A stretch of 64,000 nucleotides of DNA, from contig NZ_ATHL01000095.1 of assembly GCF_000445125.1 (NCBI RefSeq), positions 1-64,000 on the forward strand, written 5' to 3'. Each line of letters begins with the position of its first letter. The first letter of the stretch is position 1. Position numbers and translations under genes: made by a program. This document shows, piece after piece, positions 55,194 through 63,720 of the stretch. This DNA is from Novosphingobium lindaniclasticum LE124. GTDB taxonomy: Bacteria; Pseudomonadota; Alphaproteobacteria; Sphingomonadales; Sphingomonadaceae. Under the pieces are notes generated by a model, which was not told where the DNA came from, did no database searches, and saw only the letters and a list, made by a program, of their open reading frames with translations.

Positions 55194-55267
55194 GGTCCCG
55201 CAAGTAGGTAGCGGCAGGCCGATGGTCCAGCCCGAACCGTTTCCTGGCGCCGGGCCTGGCGGCCTTA

Positions 55268-55714
55268 TCAGCCCTTCTTGCCCACGATCCGCGCGATTTC
55301 CGCCGCCACCAGGCGTTCGACCATGGGCGGCAGGTTCTTGTCCAGCCATTCGGCCAGGGCCGGGCGCAGGAGTTCGCGGGTGAGGCTTTCCAGCGAAGTC
55401 TCGCCAGAGCGGACGATCTGCGGCGGCACGCCGGGCTCGGAAATCATGGCCAGCGCGGCCAGCGATTCCCGCATCGAGTTGCGGGTTTCGTCGTGCAGCA
55501 GCGCAGGTTCGTCCGCGCTCGGTTCTTCAGGCGCGAGCTGTGCCGTCTCGGTGAGGTCCAGCACATCCTCGTCGTCCTCAAGCATGACGGCGCGCACTTC
55601 CTCGACCGTGCGGCGCTGCCGTTCCGTGCGCGCGTCTACCCGCAAGTCGCGAGCAATGACCTGTTTGATCGACTGGAGAATCTCCTCGACCGAAGGTTCA
55701 CCGCTCTGACGCAT
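55268..55714 (-). CDS. popZ: DUF2497/PopZ-like polar organising protein
   Basis: 148 residues. PopZ gathers at cell poles, holds ParB-parS and recruits cell-cycle proteins. The N-terminal binding helix is EPSVEEILQSIKQVIARDL. An acidic Pro/Glu linker follows. The C-terminal oligomerisation helices read SLESLTRELLRPALAEWLDKNLPPMVERLVAAEIARIVGKKG, the family signature. It is longer in the C-terminus than the linker, as in short sphingomonad forms. ATG 55714 is chosen; ATG 55750 is possible. Confidence 0.88.
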   Translation of the reverse strand: MRQSGEPSVEEILQSIKQVIARDLRVDARTERQRRTVEEVRAVMLEDDEDVLDLTETAQLAPEEPSADEPALLHDETRNSMRESLAALAMISEPGVPPQIVRSGETSLESLTRELLRPALAEWLDKNLPPMVERLVAAEIARIVGKKG

Positions 55715-55764
55715 GCCACTTTGCCCCTGCTCGCGCTTCCGGCCGCCCATGCGTGCCGAACGCG

Positions 55765-55791
55765 ACAAAAAACCTGCTCCGAATCGGAGCA
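55765..55791 (-). terminator. intrinsic terminator after tolC-type gene
   Basis: On the minus strand TGCTCCG ATT CGGAGCA, then GGTTTTTTG. Correct orientation and place for the TolC-family gene. Confidence 0.9.
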
Positions 55792-55795
55792 TTGA

Positions 55796-57253
55796 TCACT
55801 GCTGCCGAATGTTCCCGTCCTGCACCGGTGTGTCAACGGTGCGGGTGGACCTGGCGACCGGCGCCGGGTCGTTCGTCCAGTCGAGGAACTTGCCTTTCAC
55901 GCGGTCGTAATTGATCTGCGGATCGTAGAGGATCCCGCCGTCCAGATTGAGATCGCGCGCCTCGGCGCGTCCCATGGCGGCCAGCAGCGTGAAGCCGGCG
56001 ACGTAGGCGTTGCGCCGCGCCGTAACCAGCGTGACCTGCGCGTTGAGAAGCTCCCGCTCGGCATCGAGAATGTCGAGGATTGTGCGGTTGCCCACCGAAT
56101 TTTCCGCGCGCACGCCTTCCAGGCTGAGCGAGGCGGCATCCACCGCCACTTGCGATGTGCGGATCAGGTCGTTCGAAGCGACGTAGGAGGTGAAGGCCGA
56201 GCGGACTTGCGCGATGACGTCACGCTCGGTGGCGATCTCCTGCTCCATATTGGCCGAAGCCGTGGCCTGAGCCTGGCGCCTGCGGGCGGCGGGAAGACCG
56301 CCCTGGAACAGCGGGATGGACAACCGGGCACCGGCTTGCGCCGATGAATCGCTTTGCGAGATGTTCGCGTTCACGGCGCCGCGCGCCAGGGTGTTGAAGT
56401 AGTTGTTGTAGGTGCCCTGCCCGAACAGGCTCAGTGTGGGCAAGCGGTCGGCGCCGGCGACGTCGATGTCCTTCTCCGCCGCGCGGGTGCGCTCGCGGGC
56501 GCCGATCAGGTCCGGATTGGCATCGAGCGCGATGGTGGAGGCCTCTTCTGCACTGCCGGGCAGATTGGGCAACGGCGGCGGCGCTTCCAGCACTTCCGGG
56601 GCACGGCCGACAAGGCGGATGTAGGTTTCCCGCGCGCTGACCAGATTCGCCTCGGCCGTGCGCAAGTCGCCCTGTGCCACGGCCAGGCGTGACTGCGACT
56701 GGGCCACGTCCGTGCGGGTGAGGTCGCCGATTTCGAACCGGTCGCCGGTGGCCTGAAGGTTGGTCTCCAACACGCTGACGTTCTTGCGGTTGAGCCCGAC
56801 GATGGCTTCGGCACGGATCACGTCCATATAGGCCGCGACGACCTCGGAGAATACGGAAGCCTCCGTGGCGCGCAGATCGGCCTGGCCTGCCAGGACGCGG
56901 ATCTTGGCCGCCTTGACGCCGTTCTTCACCGCGCCGCCCGAATAGATCGGCACACCCAGTTGCCCATCCGCCGTGAATATCTTCGACGGCGCGGTCAGCG
57001 AATTCTCGCTCTGCTTCAGGTTCCTGACGTAGGTTTCCGTCATGCTGGCATTAGGCAGGCCGGGGGCCCGCGCAATCGGCACGCCCTCGTCCGTCGCGCG
57101 CTGCTGGGCGCGCGCGGCTTCGAGAGTGGGGTTTGTCTGGTAGGCGGCTATGAGCGCATCGCGCAGGGTATCGGCCCGCGCCGAAGCGCCGGCCAGTGCC
57201 AGTGTCAGACATCCCCCCGCGAGCAGCCCGGCACGCAGCGCGAACCGGGCCAT
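55796..57253 (-). CDS. TolC family outer membrane channel
   Basis: 485 residues. A signal peptide covers about 1-27 (FALRAGLLAGGCLTLALAGASARA). The TolC pattern is ALIAAYQTNPTLEAARAQQRATDEGV, a coiled-coil helical part repeated twice (ASVFSEVVAAYMDVIRAEA and ERDVIAQVRSAFTSYVASND), LDAERELLNAQVTLVTARRNAYVAGFTLL. It forms the outer tunnel of a type I or RND exporter. No inner-membrane partner is adjacent. Stop is 2 bp from the pcm-like gene end. Confidence 0.94.
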   Translation of the reverse strand: MARFALRAGLLAGGCLTLALAGASARADTLRDALIAAYQTNPTLEAARAQQRATDEGVPIARAPGLPNASMTETYVRNLKQSENSLTAPSKIFTADGQLGVPIYSGGAVKNGVKAAKIRVLAGQADLRATEASVFSEVVAAYMDVIRAEAIVGLNRKNVSVLETNLQATGDRFEIGDLTRTDVAQSQSRLAVAQGDLRTAEANLVSARETYIRLVGRAPEVLEAPPPLPNLPGSAEEASTIALDANPDLIGARERTRAAEKDIDVAGADRLPTLSLFGQGTYNNYFNTLARGAVNANISQSDSSAQAGARLSIPLFQGGLPAARRRQAQATASANMEQEIATERDVIAQVRSAFTSYVASNDLIRTSQVAVDAASLSLEGVRAENSVGNRTILDILDAERELLNAQVTLVTARRNAYVAGFTLLAAMGRAEARDLNLDGGILYDPQINYDRVKGKFLDWTNDPAPVARSTRTVDTPVQDGNIRQQ

Positions 57254-57255
57254 GC

Positions 57256-57861
57256 TCAGAAGCTCCAGTTTTTGGGAGCGGCGAATTCAGGCAGAGCCGG
57301 AATCCCCATTTCGATCAGCGGCAGCAGCGAGACCGCCCCCGCGGCCTTCACGCCCGAAGCCAGGCGAGCGACCCCGCGCACCAGGACCCCGGTGACCACG
57401 CGGCCGCCTTCGGCGACCTGCGCCGCCAGCGAAGCGGGCAGTTCCTCGATCGCGCCGTCGATCACGAGGAGCGAGTAGCCGCCTTCACCCGCAAAACCGG
57501 CAGCCTCCGTGGGATCGATGACGGTCAGCGAGCCGACCAGCGGACGCAGCAGCGCGGCGAGGTAGCCATTGCTTTCGCCCACCAGGAGGACCTTGTCGTT
57601 CTCGCTCGGCGCGGCTTCGGCCAGCAGTTTGCCGTGGAACAGCGGCGCGGCCAGGAAGCGGCCGTTCCCAAGCGGAATCGCACGGTCGATATAGGCGGCG
57701 TCGCGCATCGCGGCGGGAACGAAATCCTCGCGCGCGACGGCCGCCATGGCGTTCAGAACCCAATGTTCGTTGACGCCGCTGGTGCGCAGCTGGCTGACGA
57801 TCATGGCCGTACGGGCTTCGGGGCGTGCTTCGGTGGCGGACCGGTCCTCGGTCAGGGTCAT
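57256..57861 (-). CDS. degenerate protein-L-isoaspartate O-methyltransferase-like protein
   Basis: 201 residues. It aligns with Pcm from MIVSQLRTSGVNEHWVLNAMAAVAREDFVP through AAYIDRAIPLGNG. Where active Pcm has GQTISQP, this has GRFLAAP, and the AdoMet loop GxGxGY reads LLVGESNGYLAALL. So AdoMet binding or the isoaspartate site may be lost. It lies directly upstream of tolC on the same strand, and this pairing is seen in sphingomonads. A role in exporter biogenesis is a guess. Confidence 0.82.
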   Translation of the reverse strand: MTLTEDRSATEARPEARTAMIVSQLRTSGVNEHWVLNAMAAVAREDFVPAAMRDAAYIDRAIPLGNGRFLAAPLFHGKLLAEAAPSENDKVLLVGESNGYLAALLRPLVGSLTVIDPTEAAGFAGEGGYSLLVIDGAIEELPASLAAQVAEGGRVVTGVLVRGVARLASGVKAAGAVSLLPLIEMGIPALPEFAAPKNWSF

Positions 57862-58148
57862 TGCGGCCTATTCCTCATGCTGGCGCGGGAAAGGACGGCT
57901 GGACGCCTGTATCCCCGCAAATACGGACTTTATGCGAGGCCTTCTAGGCGAAGCGGCGATTTTGGCCAAGTGGTTTGAAAGTTCCTGGTCGATCCATGGC
58001 GACGCTTTGACGATGGCGTTCCGGGACTTGCAACCCGGTGCGCGTGGAACACAAGAACGGCCGCGTGAAATGCGCTTTTGCGGAAAAACCAAACCCGGTC
58101 TAAGGAGCGCGCAAAATCACGCGATCCGAAAAACGGGAGCCCATTTCC

Positions 58149-59672
58149 ATGACGCAGATGGTGACGATCCGCGAAGACGACCTCATCGAGAGTGTTGCCG
58201 ACGCCCTCCAGTATATCAGCTACTTCCACCCGATGGACTATATCCGCGCGCTGGGCGACGCCTACGAGGCGGAGCAGGGCCCCGCGGCCAAGGATGCCAT
58301 TGCGCAGATCCTGACCAACAGCCGCATGTGCGCGGAAGGCCATCGCCCGATCTGCCAGGACACCGGCATCGTCAACGTCTTCATCGAATGGGGCCAGAAT
58401 TGCCGCCTCGAATCCGAGAAGTCGCTGCAGGAAGTGGTCGATGAAGGCGTGCGCCGCGCCTACAACAATGCCGAGAACAAGCTGCGCGCCTCGGTGCTGG
58501 CTGACCCCGCCTTCACCCGCCGCAACACCAAGGACAACACGCCTTCGGTGCTCTCGGTCAGCATGGTTCCCGGCTCGAAGGTCTCGGTGGACGTCGCGGC
58601 CAAGGGCGGCGGCTCGGAAAACAAGTCGAAGTTCAAGATGATGAATCCCAGCGATTCCATCGTCGACTGGGTGATCGAGATGCTGCCGCAGATGGGCGCC
58701 GGCTGGTGCCCGCCGGGCATGCTGGGCATCGGCATCGGCGGCACCGCCGAGCACTGCGTCAAGCTCGCCAAGCAGAGCCTGATGGAGCCGATCGACATGG
58801 CCCAGCTGAAGGCACGCGGCCCGCAGAACGACATCGAGGCGCTGCGCATCGAGATCTTCGACAAGGTCAACGCGCTCGGCATCGGCGCGCAGGGCCTTGG
58901 CGGCCTTGCCACGATCCTGGACGTCAAGATCATGGACTGGCCGTGCCACGCTGCGGGCAAGCCCGTCGCCATGATCCCGAACTGCGCCGCCACCCGCCAC
59001 GCGCACTTCACGCTCGACGGCTCGGGCCCGAGCTTCCTGGAAACGCCGAACCTCGACGAGTGGCCGCAGGTGGAATGGGCGCCAGACGCGGGCGCCATCC
59101 GCGTCGACCTAGACACCCTCACCCCCGAGATCGTCCAGAGCTGGAAGCAGGGCGACCGTCTGCTGCTCAACGGCAAGATGCTCACCGGCCGCGATGCCGC
59201 GCACAAGCGCATCGCCGACATGCTCGCCAAGGGCGAAGAGCTGCCGGTCGATTTCAAGGGCCGCGTGATCTACTACGTCGGCCCGGTCGATCCGGTGCGC
59301 GAGGAAGTCGTCGGCCCCGCCGGCCCGACCACCGCGACCCGCATGGACAAGTTCTCGGACACCATGCTCGACCTCGGCCTGCTGGCCAGCATCGGCAAGT
59401 CGGAACGCGGCCCGGCCGCCACCGAGTCTATCGCCAGGCACAAGTCGGCCTACCTGATGGCCGTCGGCGGCGCCGCCTACCTCGTCGCCCGCGCGATCAA
59501 GGAAGCCAAGGTCGTCGGCTTTGCGGACCTCGGCATGGAGGCGATCTACGAATTCACCGTCAAGGATATGCCGGTGACCGTGGCCGTGGATTCCGAAGGC
59601 AAGAACGTCCACCAGCTCGCGCCGCTGGTATGGAAGGAAAAGATCGCCAAGGAGCACCTGCTCCCGGCGTGA
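58149..59672 (+). CDS. fumA: fumarate hydratase, class I (4Fe-4S)
   Basis: 507 residues. It interconverts fumarate and malate in the TCA cycle with an oxygen-sensitive 4Fe-4S cluster. Cysteines that can bind the cluster are in RPICQDTG near residue 62, GAGWCPPG near 190 and IPNCAATRH near 280. GSGSENKSKF-type SENKSKFKMMNPSDS and GIGGTAEHCVKLAK also match. It ends with VYYVGPVDPVREEVVGPAGPTTATRMD. ATG 58149 has GGGAG upstream. A 287-bp gap separates it from the divergent pcm-like gene. Confidence 0.95.
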   Translation: MTQMVTIREDDLIESVADALQYISYFHPMDYIRALGDAYEAEQGPAAKDAIAQILTNSRMCAEGHRPICQDTGIVNVFIEWGQNCRLESEKSLQEVVDEGVRRAYNNAENKLRASVLADPAFTRRNTKDNTPSVLSVSMVPGSKVSVDVAAKGGGSENKSKFKMMNPSDSIVDWVIEMLPQMGAGWCPPGMLGIGIGGTAEHCVKLAKQSLMEPIDMAQLKARGPQNDIEALRIEIFDKVNALGIGAQGLGGLATILDVKIMDWPCHAAGKPVAMIPNCAATRHAHFTLDGSGPSFLETPNLDEWPQVEWAPDAGAIRVDLDTLTPEIVQSWKQGDRLLLNGKMLTGRDAAHKRIADMLAKGEELPVDFKGRVIYYVGPVDPVREEVVGPAGPTTATRMDKFSDTMLDLGLLASIGKSERGPAATESIARHKSAYLMAVGGAAYLVARAIKEAKVVGFADLGMEAIYEFTVKDMPVTVAVDSEGKNVHQLAPLVWKEKIAKEHLLPA

Positions 59673-59685
59673 TGCGCCTGGGACA

Positions 59686-59728
59686 GAGGGCCGAGCCGGC
59701 GGGTTTCCACCCGGGGATCGGCCCTCTC
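59686..59728 (+). terminator. possible terminator after fumarase
   Basis: Perfect 10-bp arms AGAGGGCCGA / TCGGCCCTCT (59686-59695 and 59719-59728) around an inner CGGG/CCCG stem. No T-run follows. Confidence 0.45.
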
Positions 59729-59809
59729 CCGCAGCCGGTTCGACGAATGTCGGTTCCGGTTCGATCAGGGAACTGGCGCTACAAGGTTTTTTCGCGCTAT
59801 CCCCTGAGG

Positions 59810-61105
59810 ATGACGACCCCCGAGACGCCCGTCGCCCATCAGGCCCGCATTCCCGTGCGGCTCGTCTTGCTGACTCTGGCCGCTCTCTGGGCCTGCTATT
59901 TCGTGGTCGCCACCTTGCGCGGCGCGGTGATGGGCTACGACGAGTTCTGGCCGCTCGTATCGCGGCGGCTGACGATCTGCATCCTCTCGATGCTGCTGAT
60001 GGCCGCCGTCTGGCCGCTGCTGCAATTGCTGGATCGCCGGTCGACCCGCACGCGCTTCGTCGTGGTGCTGATCGGAGCCTTGCCGCTGTCGATTGCGCTC
60101 GCGTTGATCAACGACGCGATCTTCGCCGACATGAACACCGCCAAGGCCTATGGGAGCGAGGAAGAGGCGGCGGCGGTAAGAGCCGGCAATATCCGCATCA
60201 GCCAGGACGAAGCGGGCAATATCCTTTTGGACCTGCCTCCATCGGCGGATCGGCGGTCCGGCCCCAAAGAGGCCGCGCCGTCCGAACAGGCCACCGGGTC
60301 GTCGACCATCACGGACGAGACAAGCTCGGCGATCACCATCAACACCGAGAAATTGTTCGGCAAGCATTACGGCGATTGGGCGAAGATGGCCGATACCGCC
60401 TTCGGCCGCTACTTCCTGATCCTGGCCTGGGCGGCGCTCTACTTCGCGCTCGTCAAGGCAGAGGAAGCCCGCGCGGCGGAATGGCGCGAGGGCGAATATC
60501 GGCGCGCGGCGGCAGCGGCGGAACTGCGGTCGCTGCGCTATCAGGTCAATCCGCACTTCCTGTTCAACACGCTCAATTCGCTTTCCGCGCTGGTCATGAT
60601 CGGCAAGCAGGACGATGCGGAGAAGATGATCCAGAACCTCTCGACCTTCTACCGCCGAACACTTTCGGGAGATCCCACCAGCGATCTTCCGCTCGTAGAC
60701 GAGATCGAGATGCAGAAGCTTTACTTCGCAATCGAGGCGGTGCGCTTTCCCAATCGATTGCTGACGACGATTGATATTGACGATTCTGTTCTTGGTGCAA
60801 TGGTGCCGGGCATGATCCTGCAACCTCTCGTCGAGAATTCGGTGAAGTATGCCGTTGCCGCCACCCAGCGGCCCGTCACGATCGCGCTCGTCGCGCGGCG
60901 CGACGATGACATGCTGGAAGTGAGCGTCACCGACGATGGACCGGGATGCCCGGAAAACAGCGGCGGCTTCGGTATCGGTCTCGGCAACGTCAGGGATCGG
61001 CTGCGGGCGCGTTACGGCGCCGCGGCTACCATCACGTTCGGAGAGCGCCCGGAAGGCGGTTTCGCCACGGTCCTGAGAATGCCCCTGGAGGCCGGTCTTG
61101 CCTGA
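59810..61105 (+). CDS. LytS-family sensor histidine kinase
   Basis: 431 residues from ATG 59810 (MTTPETPVAH); ATG 59747 is an alternative. Four membrane segments (about residues 20-40, 57-77, 87-110 and 195-215) with a long loop after the third. The kinase has YQVNPHFLFNTLNSLSALVM with the phosphorylated His, LQPLVENSVKYAV as N-box, and DDGPGC / GFGIGLGNVRDRL as G-boxes. The signal is unknown. Its stop overlaps the LytTR gene by 8 bp. Confidence 0.92.
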   Translation: MTTPETPVAHQARIPVRLVLLTLAALWACYFVVATLRGAVMGYDEFWPLVSRRLTICILSMLLMAAVWPLLQLLDRRSTRTRFVVVLIGALPLSIALALINDAIFADMNTAKAYGSEEEAAAVRAGNIRISQDEAGNILLDLPPSADRRSGPKEAAPSEQATGSSTITDETSSAITINTEKLFGKHYGDWAKMADTAFGRYFLILAWAALYFALVKAEEARAAEWREGEYRRAAAAAELRSLRYQVNPHFLFNTLNSLSALVMIGKQDDAEKMIQNLSTFYRRTLSGDPTSDLPLVDEIEMQKLYFAIEAVRFPNRLLTTIDIDDSVLGAMVPGMILQPLVENSVKYAVAATQRPVTIALVARRDDDMLEVSVTDDGPGCPENSGGFGIGLGNVRDRLRARYGAAATITFGERPEGGFATVLRMPLEAGLA

Positions 61106-61853
61106 AATTGCCCCTGAATCCGTGGATGCCGCGCCGCTGCGGGCGCTGATCGTCGACGACGAGCCGCTGGCGGTTGAACGCATGCAGGTGATCTGCTCGC
61201 GCATCGAAGGCGTCTCGGTGATCGGTACCGCCAGCGACGGCCAGGCCGCGCTGCGCCTGATCGACGCTCTGACGCCGGACCTCGTCCTGCTCGACCTCAC
61301 CATGCCCGAGACGGACGGCCTCACGGTGGCCCGTCGCCTCTCCGGCAAGCCCGATGCCCCGGCCGTCATATTCGTGACCGCTCATGACGAATTCGCAGTC
61401 GAGGCGTTCGATCTGGATGCGATCGACTACGTGCTCAAGCCCGTCGCGCCCGACCGGCTGCAACGCGCCGTGGGCCGCGTGATGTCGCGGCGCGGCGACC
61501 AGCGCCCTGCTCCGACGAGCGAATGGCTGGAAGAGTTCTGGGTGCCGCACCGCTCGGAACTGGTCAGGGTTCCGGCGGCCGATGTGGAGCGCATCGATGC
61601 CGAGCGCGACTATGTAAGGCTTCACGTTCGGGGGCAGAGCTACTTGCTGCTGCAGACCATCACCAGCCTGGAAGAGCGCCTCGATCCGGAACGGTTCATC
61701 CGCATCCACCGAAGCTGCATCCTGCGCCGCGACCATGTGACGGGGCTTCGCCATGAAGGGCTGGGCGTGTGGTCTGTCGAGACCGGGAGCGGCGATGTCC
61801 TGCGGATCGGCCGAACCTACCTGCCGAGCGTAAAGAAAATGGCGGGCCGTTAA
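61098..61853 (+). CDS. LytTR family response regulator
   Basis: 251 residues. The receiver domain has the acidic pocket IVDDEPLAVERM, the phosphorylated Asp in LLDLTMPETDG near residue 63, and KPV at about 113. The LytTR DNA-binding domain is residues 150-248 (LVRVPAADVERIDAERDYVRLHV, EERLDPERFIRIHRSCILRRD). It forms a two-component pair with the LytS gene upstream. Convergent with UrcA. Confidence 0.95.
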   Translation: MPEIAPESVDAAPLRALIVDDEPLAVERMQVICSRIEGVSVIGTASDGQAALRLIDALTPDLVLLDLTMPETDGLTVARRLSGKPDAPAVIFVTAHDEFAVEAFDLDAIDYVLKPVAPDRLQRAVGRVMSRRGDQRPAPTSEWLEEFWVPHRSELVRVPAADVERIDAERDYVRLHVRGQSYLLLQTITSLEERLDPERFIRIHRSCILRRDHVTGLRHEGLGVWSVETGSGDVLRIGRTYLPSVKKMAGR

Positions 61854-61860
61854 GCCCGCC
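61841..61860 (+). terminator. short hairpin at the end of the LytTR gene
   Basis: GGCGGGC / GCCCGCC arms (61841-61847 and 61854-61860), loop containing the stop codon TAA. The tail is only weakly T-rich. Confidence 0.4.
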
Positions 61861-61911
61861 AGTCTCGTATTCGCTTATTTTCTCAAGGGACTTCGTGGGA
61901 GCGGCTCGGCC

Positions 61912-62247
61912 TCACTGGCCCACCGCCAGGCGCTGGGCGCCGGCCTTGTCGATGGCGCCGGCAACCTGGGCGCTGACATCGGCGCGGGCCTTGGTGTAGC
62001 ATTCGGTGGCTTCGTTGCTGCGGATGCGTGAGCCGGTGGTCGTGCGGCCATAGTCGCAGGCTTCGCGAGCGGCGGTGTCGATGCGGCGCTCCAGCTTCTG
62101 CTTGCCTTCCGCGGTCGAGAGATTGAGGTCCGAATAGCGCACTTCGACATTCTTGGCGAAAGCCGGGGCGGGAGCGGTGGCGGCGGCAATGGCGCCCACG
62201 GAAAGAACGGCAGCGGCGGCGGCAGCGATCAGGTTGGTCTTGAACAT
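61912..62247 (-). CDS. UrcA family protein
   Basis: 111 residues. Exported small protein family found in sphingomonads and relatives, function unknown. Signal peptide to about residue 31 (AAAAAVLSVGAIAAATAPAPAFA); the mature part has VEVRYSDLNLSTAEGKQKLERRIDTAAREACDYG and a second cysteine in TECYTKARADV. ATG 62247 is chosen by signal peptide; the upstream in-frame extension is acidic and unlikely. Confidence 0.9.
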   Translation of the reverse strand: MFKTNLIAAAAAAVLSVGAIAAATAPAPAFAKNVEVRYSDLNLSTAEGKQKLERRIDTAAREACDYGRTTTGSRIRSNEATECYTKARADVSAQVAGAIDKAGAQRLAVGQ

Positions 62248-62511
62248 CGTCTCTTCCTCCTCAGGGTGAGCCGTGTGCAAGTCTTCGTTCGCATCGGCTC
62301 GGTGAAACCTGTTTGCAGCGAAATCGCATGTCCTTCACGCGAGGCTCGACCGCCACCCGTCGAAGGTCGACGAAGATCGAGCCGCGGGGACGAACGACAT
62401 CGGGTGTCGACGAACGGCGTGGCGTGATGGTGCCAAGAGCAAGAAATGCGGCGAATCGGATCGCGAAATGATCGCCATCTTTACGAAGACTGGTGCCGCT
62501 ACGGGTTTCGC

Positions 62512-62530
62512 GGTACATTATGTATGTACC
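62512..62530. promoter_or_regulatory. palindrome over the start of the small membrane protein gene
   Basis: GGTACAT / ATGTACC (62512-62518 and 62524-62530) around TATGT, which contains the likely ATG at 62520. It could be a protein-binding site or an RNA hairpin that hides the start codon. Confidence 0.45.
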
Positions 62531-62798
62531 TATGGGACTAGTGCTCGTCTTCTTCCTTGGCGTATTCAACTTCGCCGCCCACAAGGCGGTGCTGGAAAGC
62601 GGGCATGCGCTGCTTTCCCAGGTGCCATGGTTCTTCCGGCCCTTGGGAGGGCGCCTCAGCCTGGTAGTGGAATTCGCCATGCTGCTCGGCGCCATGATCG
62701 CGGTTGCGGGGCATTCCGCCGGTTGGGCCTGGATCTATCTGCTCTACTCGCTCCTCAACGGTATTTCCGCCTGGCTGATCTCCAGCGGACGGGTTTGA
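62520..62798 (+). CDS. small membrane protein, hypothetical
   Basis: 92 residues from ATG 62520 (MYVPMGLVLV); a GTG at 62493 would add nine. Three hydrophobic segments at about residues 4-20, 48-65 and 66-85, with FNFAAHKAVLESGHALLSQVPWFFRPLGGRLSLVVEFAML in the middle. Not recognised. It lies 37 bp upstream of the lipid kinase gene on the same strand. Confidence 0.75.
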   Translation: MYVPMGLVLVFFLGVFNFAAHKAVLESGHALLSQVPWFFRPLGGRLSLVVEFAMLLGAMIAVAGHSAGWAWIYLLYSLLNGISAWLISSGRV

Positions 62799-62835
62799 TC
62801 GGGAACCGGGCGCGGCGGCGCCGGTTTCTGGCGAC

Positions 62836-63720
62836 ATGACCGAAAACGATTCCACGCGTCCCGGCCTTCGCGCCCTCCCCCTGGTCTGGCTGGTCTGCAA
62901 CGCGGCCAGCGGCAGCAACGACGACGCTTCCGTCGGGCAAGTGCAGGAGGCGTTGGACGAAGCCGGTTTTCCGGTGGATCGCACCCTGCGCTTCCCGGAC
63001 GAGGCGGCACCGACTCCGGCCGTTCTCGATGCCGCTCAGGTCGATCTGCTCGTGGTGTTCGGCGGTGACGGCACCACGCATTCGGTCGTGGCGGCTGCAA
63101 GCGGGTGGAGCGGGCCGGTCCTGGTCCTTCCCGGCGGGACCATGAACATGTTGCCCAAGCGGCTGCACGGCGACTTTCCAGCAACGGAAATCATCGCGCG
63201 CCTTGCCCGCGCCCCGCTGCTGACGACGCGTCCTCAGGTGATCTCGAGTCGCCACGGCGTGGGGCTGACCGGGGTGCTGGCCGGGCCGGGCACGATCTGG
63301 AACGAAGTGCGCGAAGCCATGCGCGCGGTGAACATCGTGGAATTCGTCAATACCGCCGCGCAGGCGATCTCGTGGTCGGCGAATGGCCCCAAGGTGACTT
63401 GCGCCGATGCGGATTGCGGCCGCGAAGAAGGCTATGCGGCGATCACCGTCACGCCGTACGAGAGCGGTCTCGAGGTCAACGGCTATTACGCGGAATCGCT
63501 GGCCGACTATGCGGGACAAGGGATTGCCCTGCTGAACCGGGACTTTCGGGATGGACCGCACGATTCGCTGGGAACGCACCGCCAGCTCAGGCTCGTGTGC
63601 CCCGATGGCGAACCGATGGGTCTGCTGATCGACGGCGAACCGTTCGACGGCGCGGCCGAGGAAGTGTTTTCCCTCGCGACTTGCGAAGTCGATCTGGTAA
63701 CGACGCTCAATGCTTCCTGA
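62836..63720 (+). CDS. diacylglycerol/lipid kinase family protein
   Basis: 294 residues. The DAGK catalytic fold starts after residue 12: VWLVCNAASGSNDDASVGQVQEAL, the nucleotide motif VVFGGDGTTHSVVAA near residue 70, and LPGGTMNMLPKRL near 97. Members phosphorylate diacylglycerol or other lipids; the target is unknown. It overlaps the metallophosphoesterase start by 11 bp, a likely coupled pair. Confidence 0.93.
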   Translation: MTENDSTRPGLRALPLVWLVCNAASGSNDDASVGQVQEALDEAGFPVDRTLRFPDEAAPTPAVLDAAQVDLLVVFGGDGTTHSVVAAASGWSGPVLVLPGGTMNMLPKRLHGDFPATEIIARLARAPLLTTRPQVISSRHGVGLTGVLAGPGTIWNEVREAMRAVNIVEFVNTAAQAISWSANGPKVTCADADCGREEGYAAITVTPYESGLEVNGYYAESLADYAGQGIALLNRDFRDGPHDSLGTHRQLRLVCPDGEPMGLLIDGEPFDGAAEEVFSLATCEVDLVTTLNAS

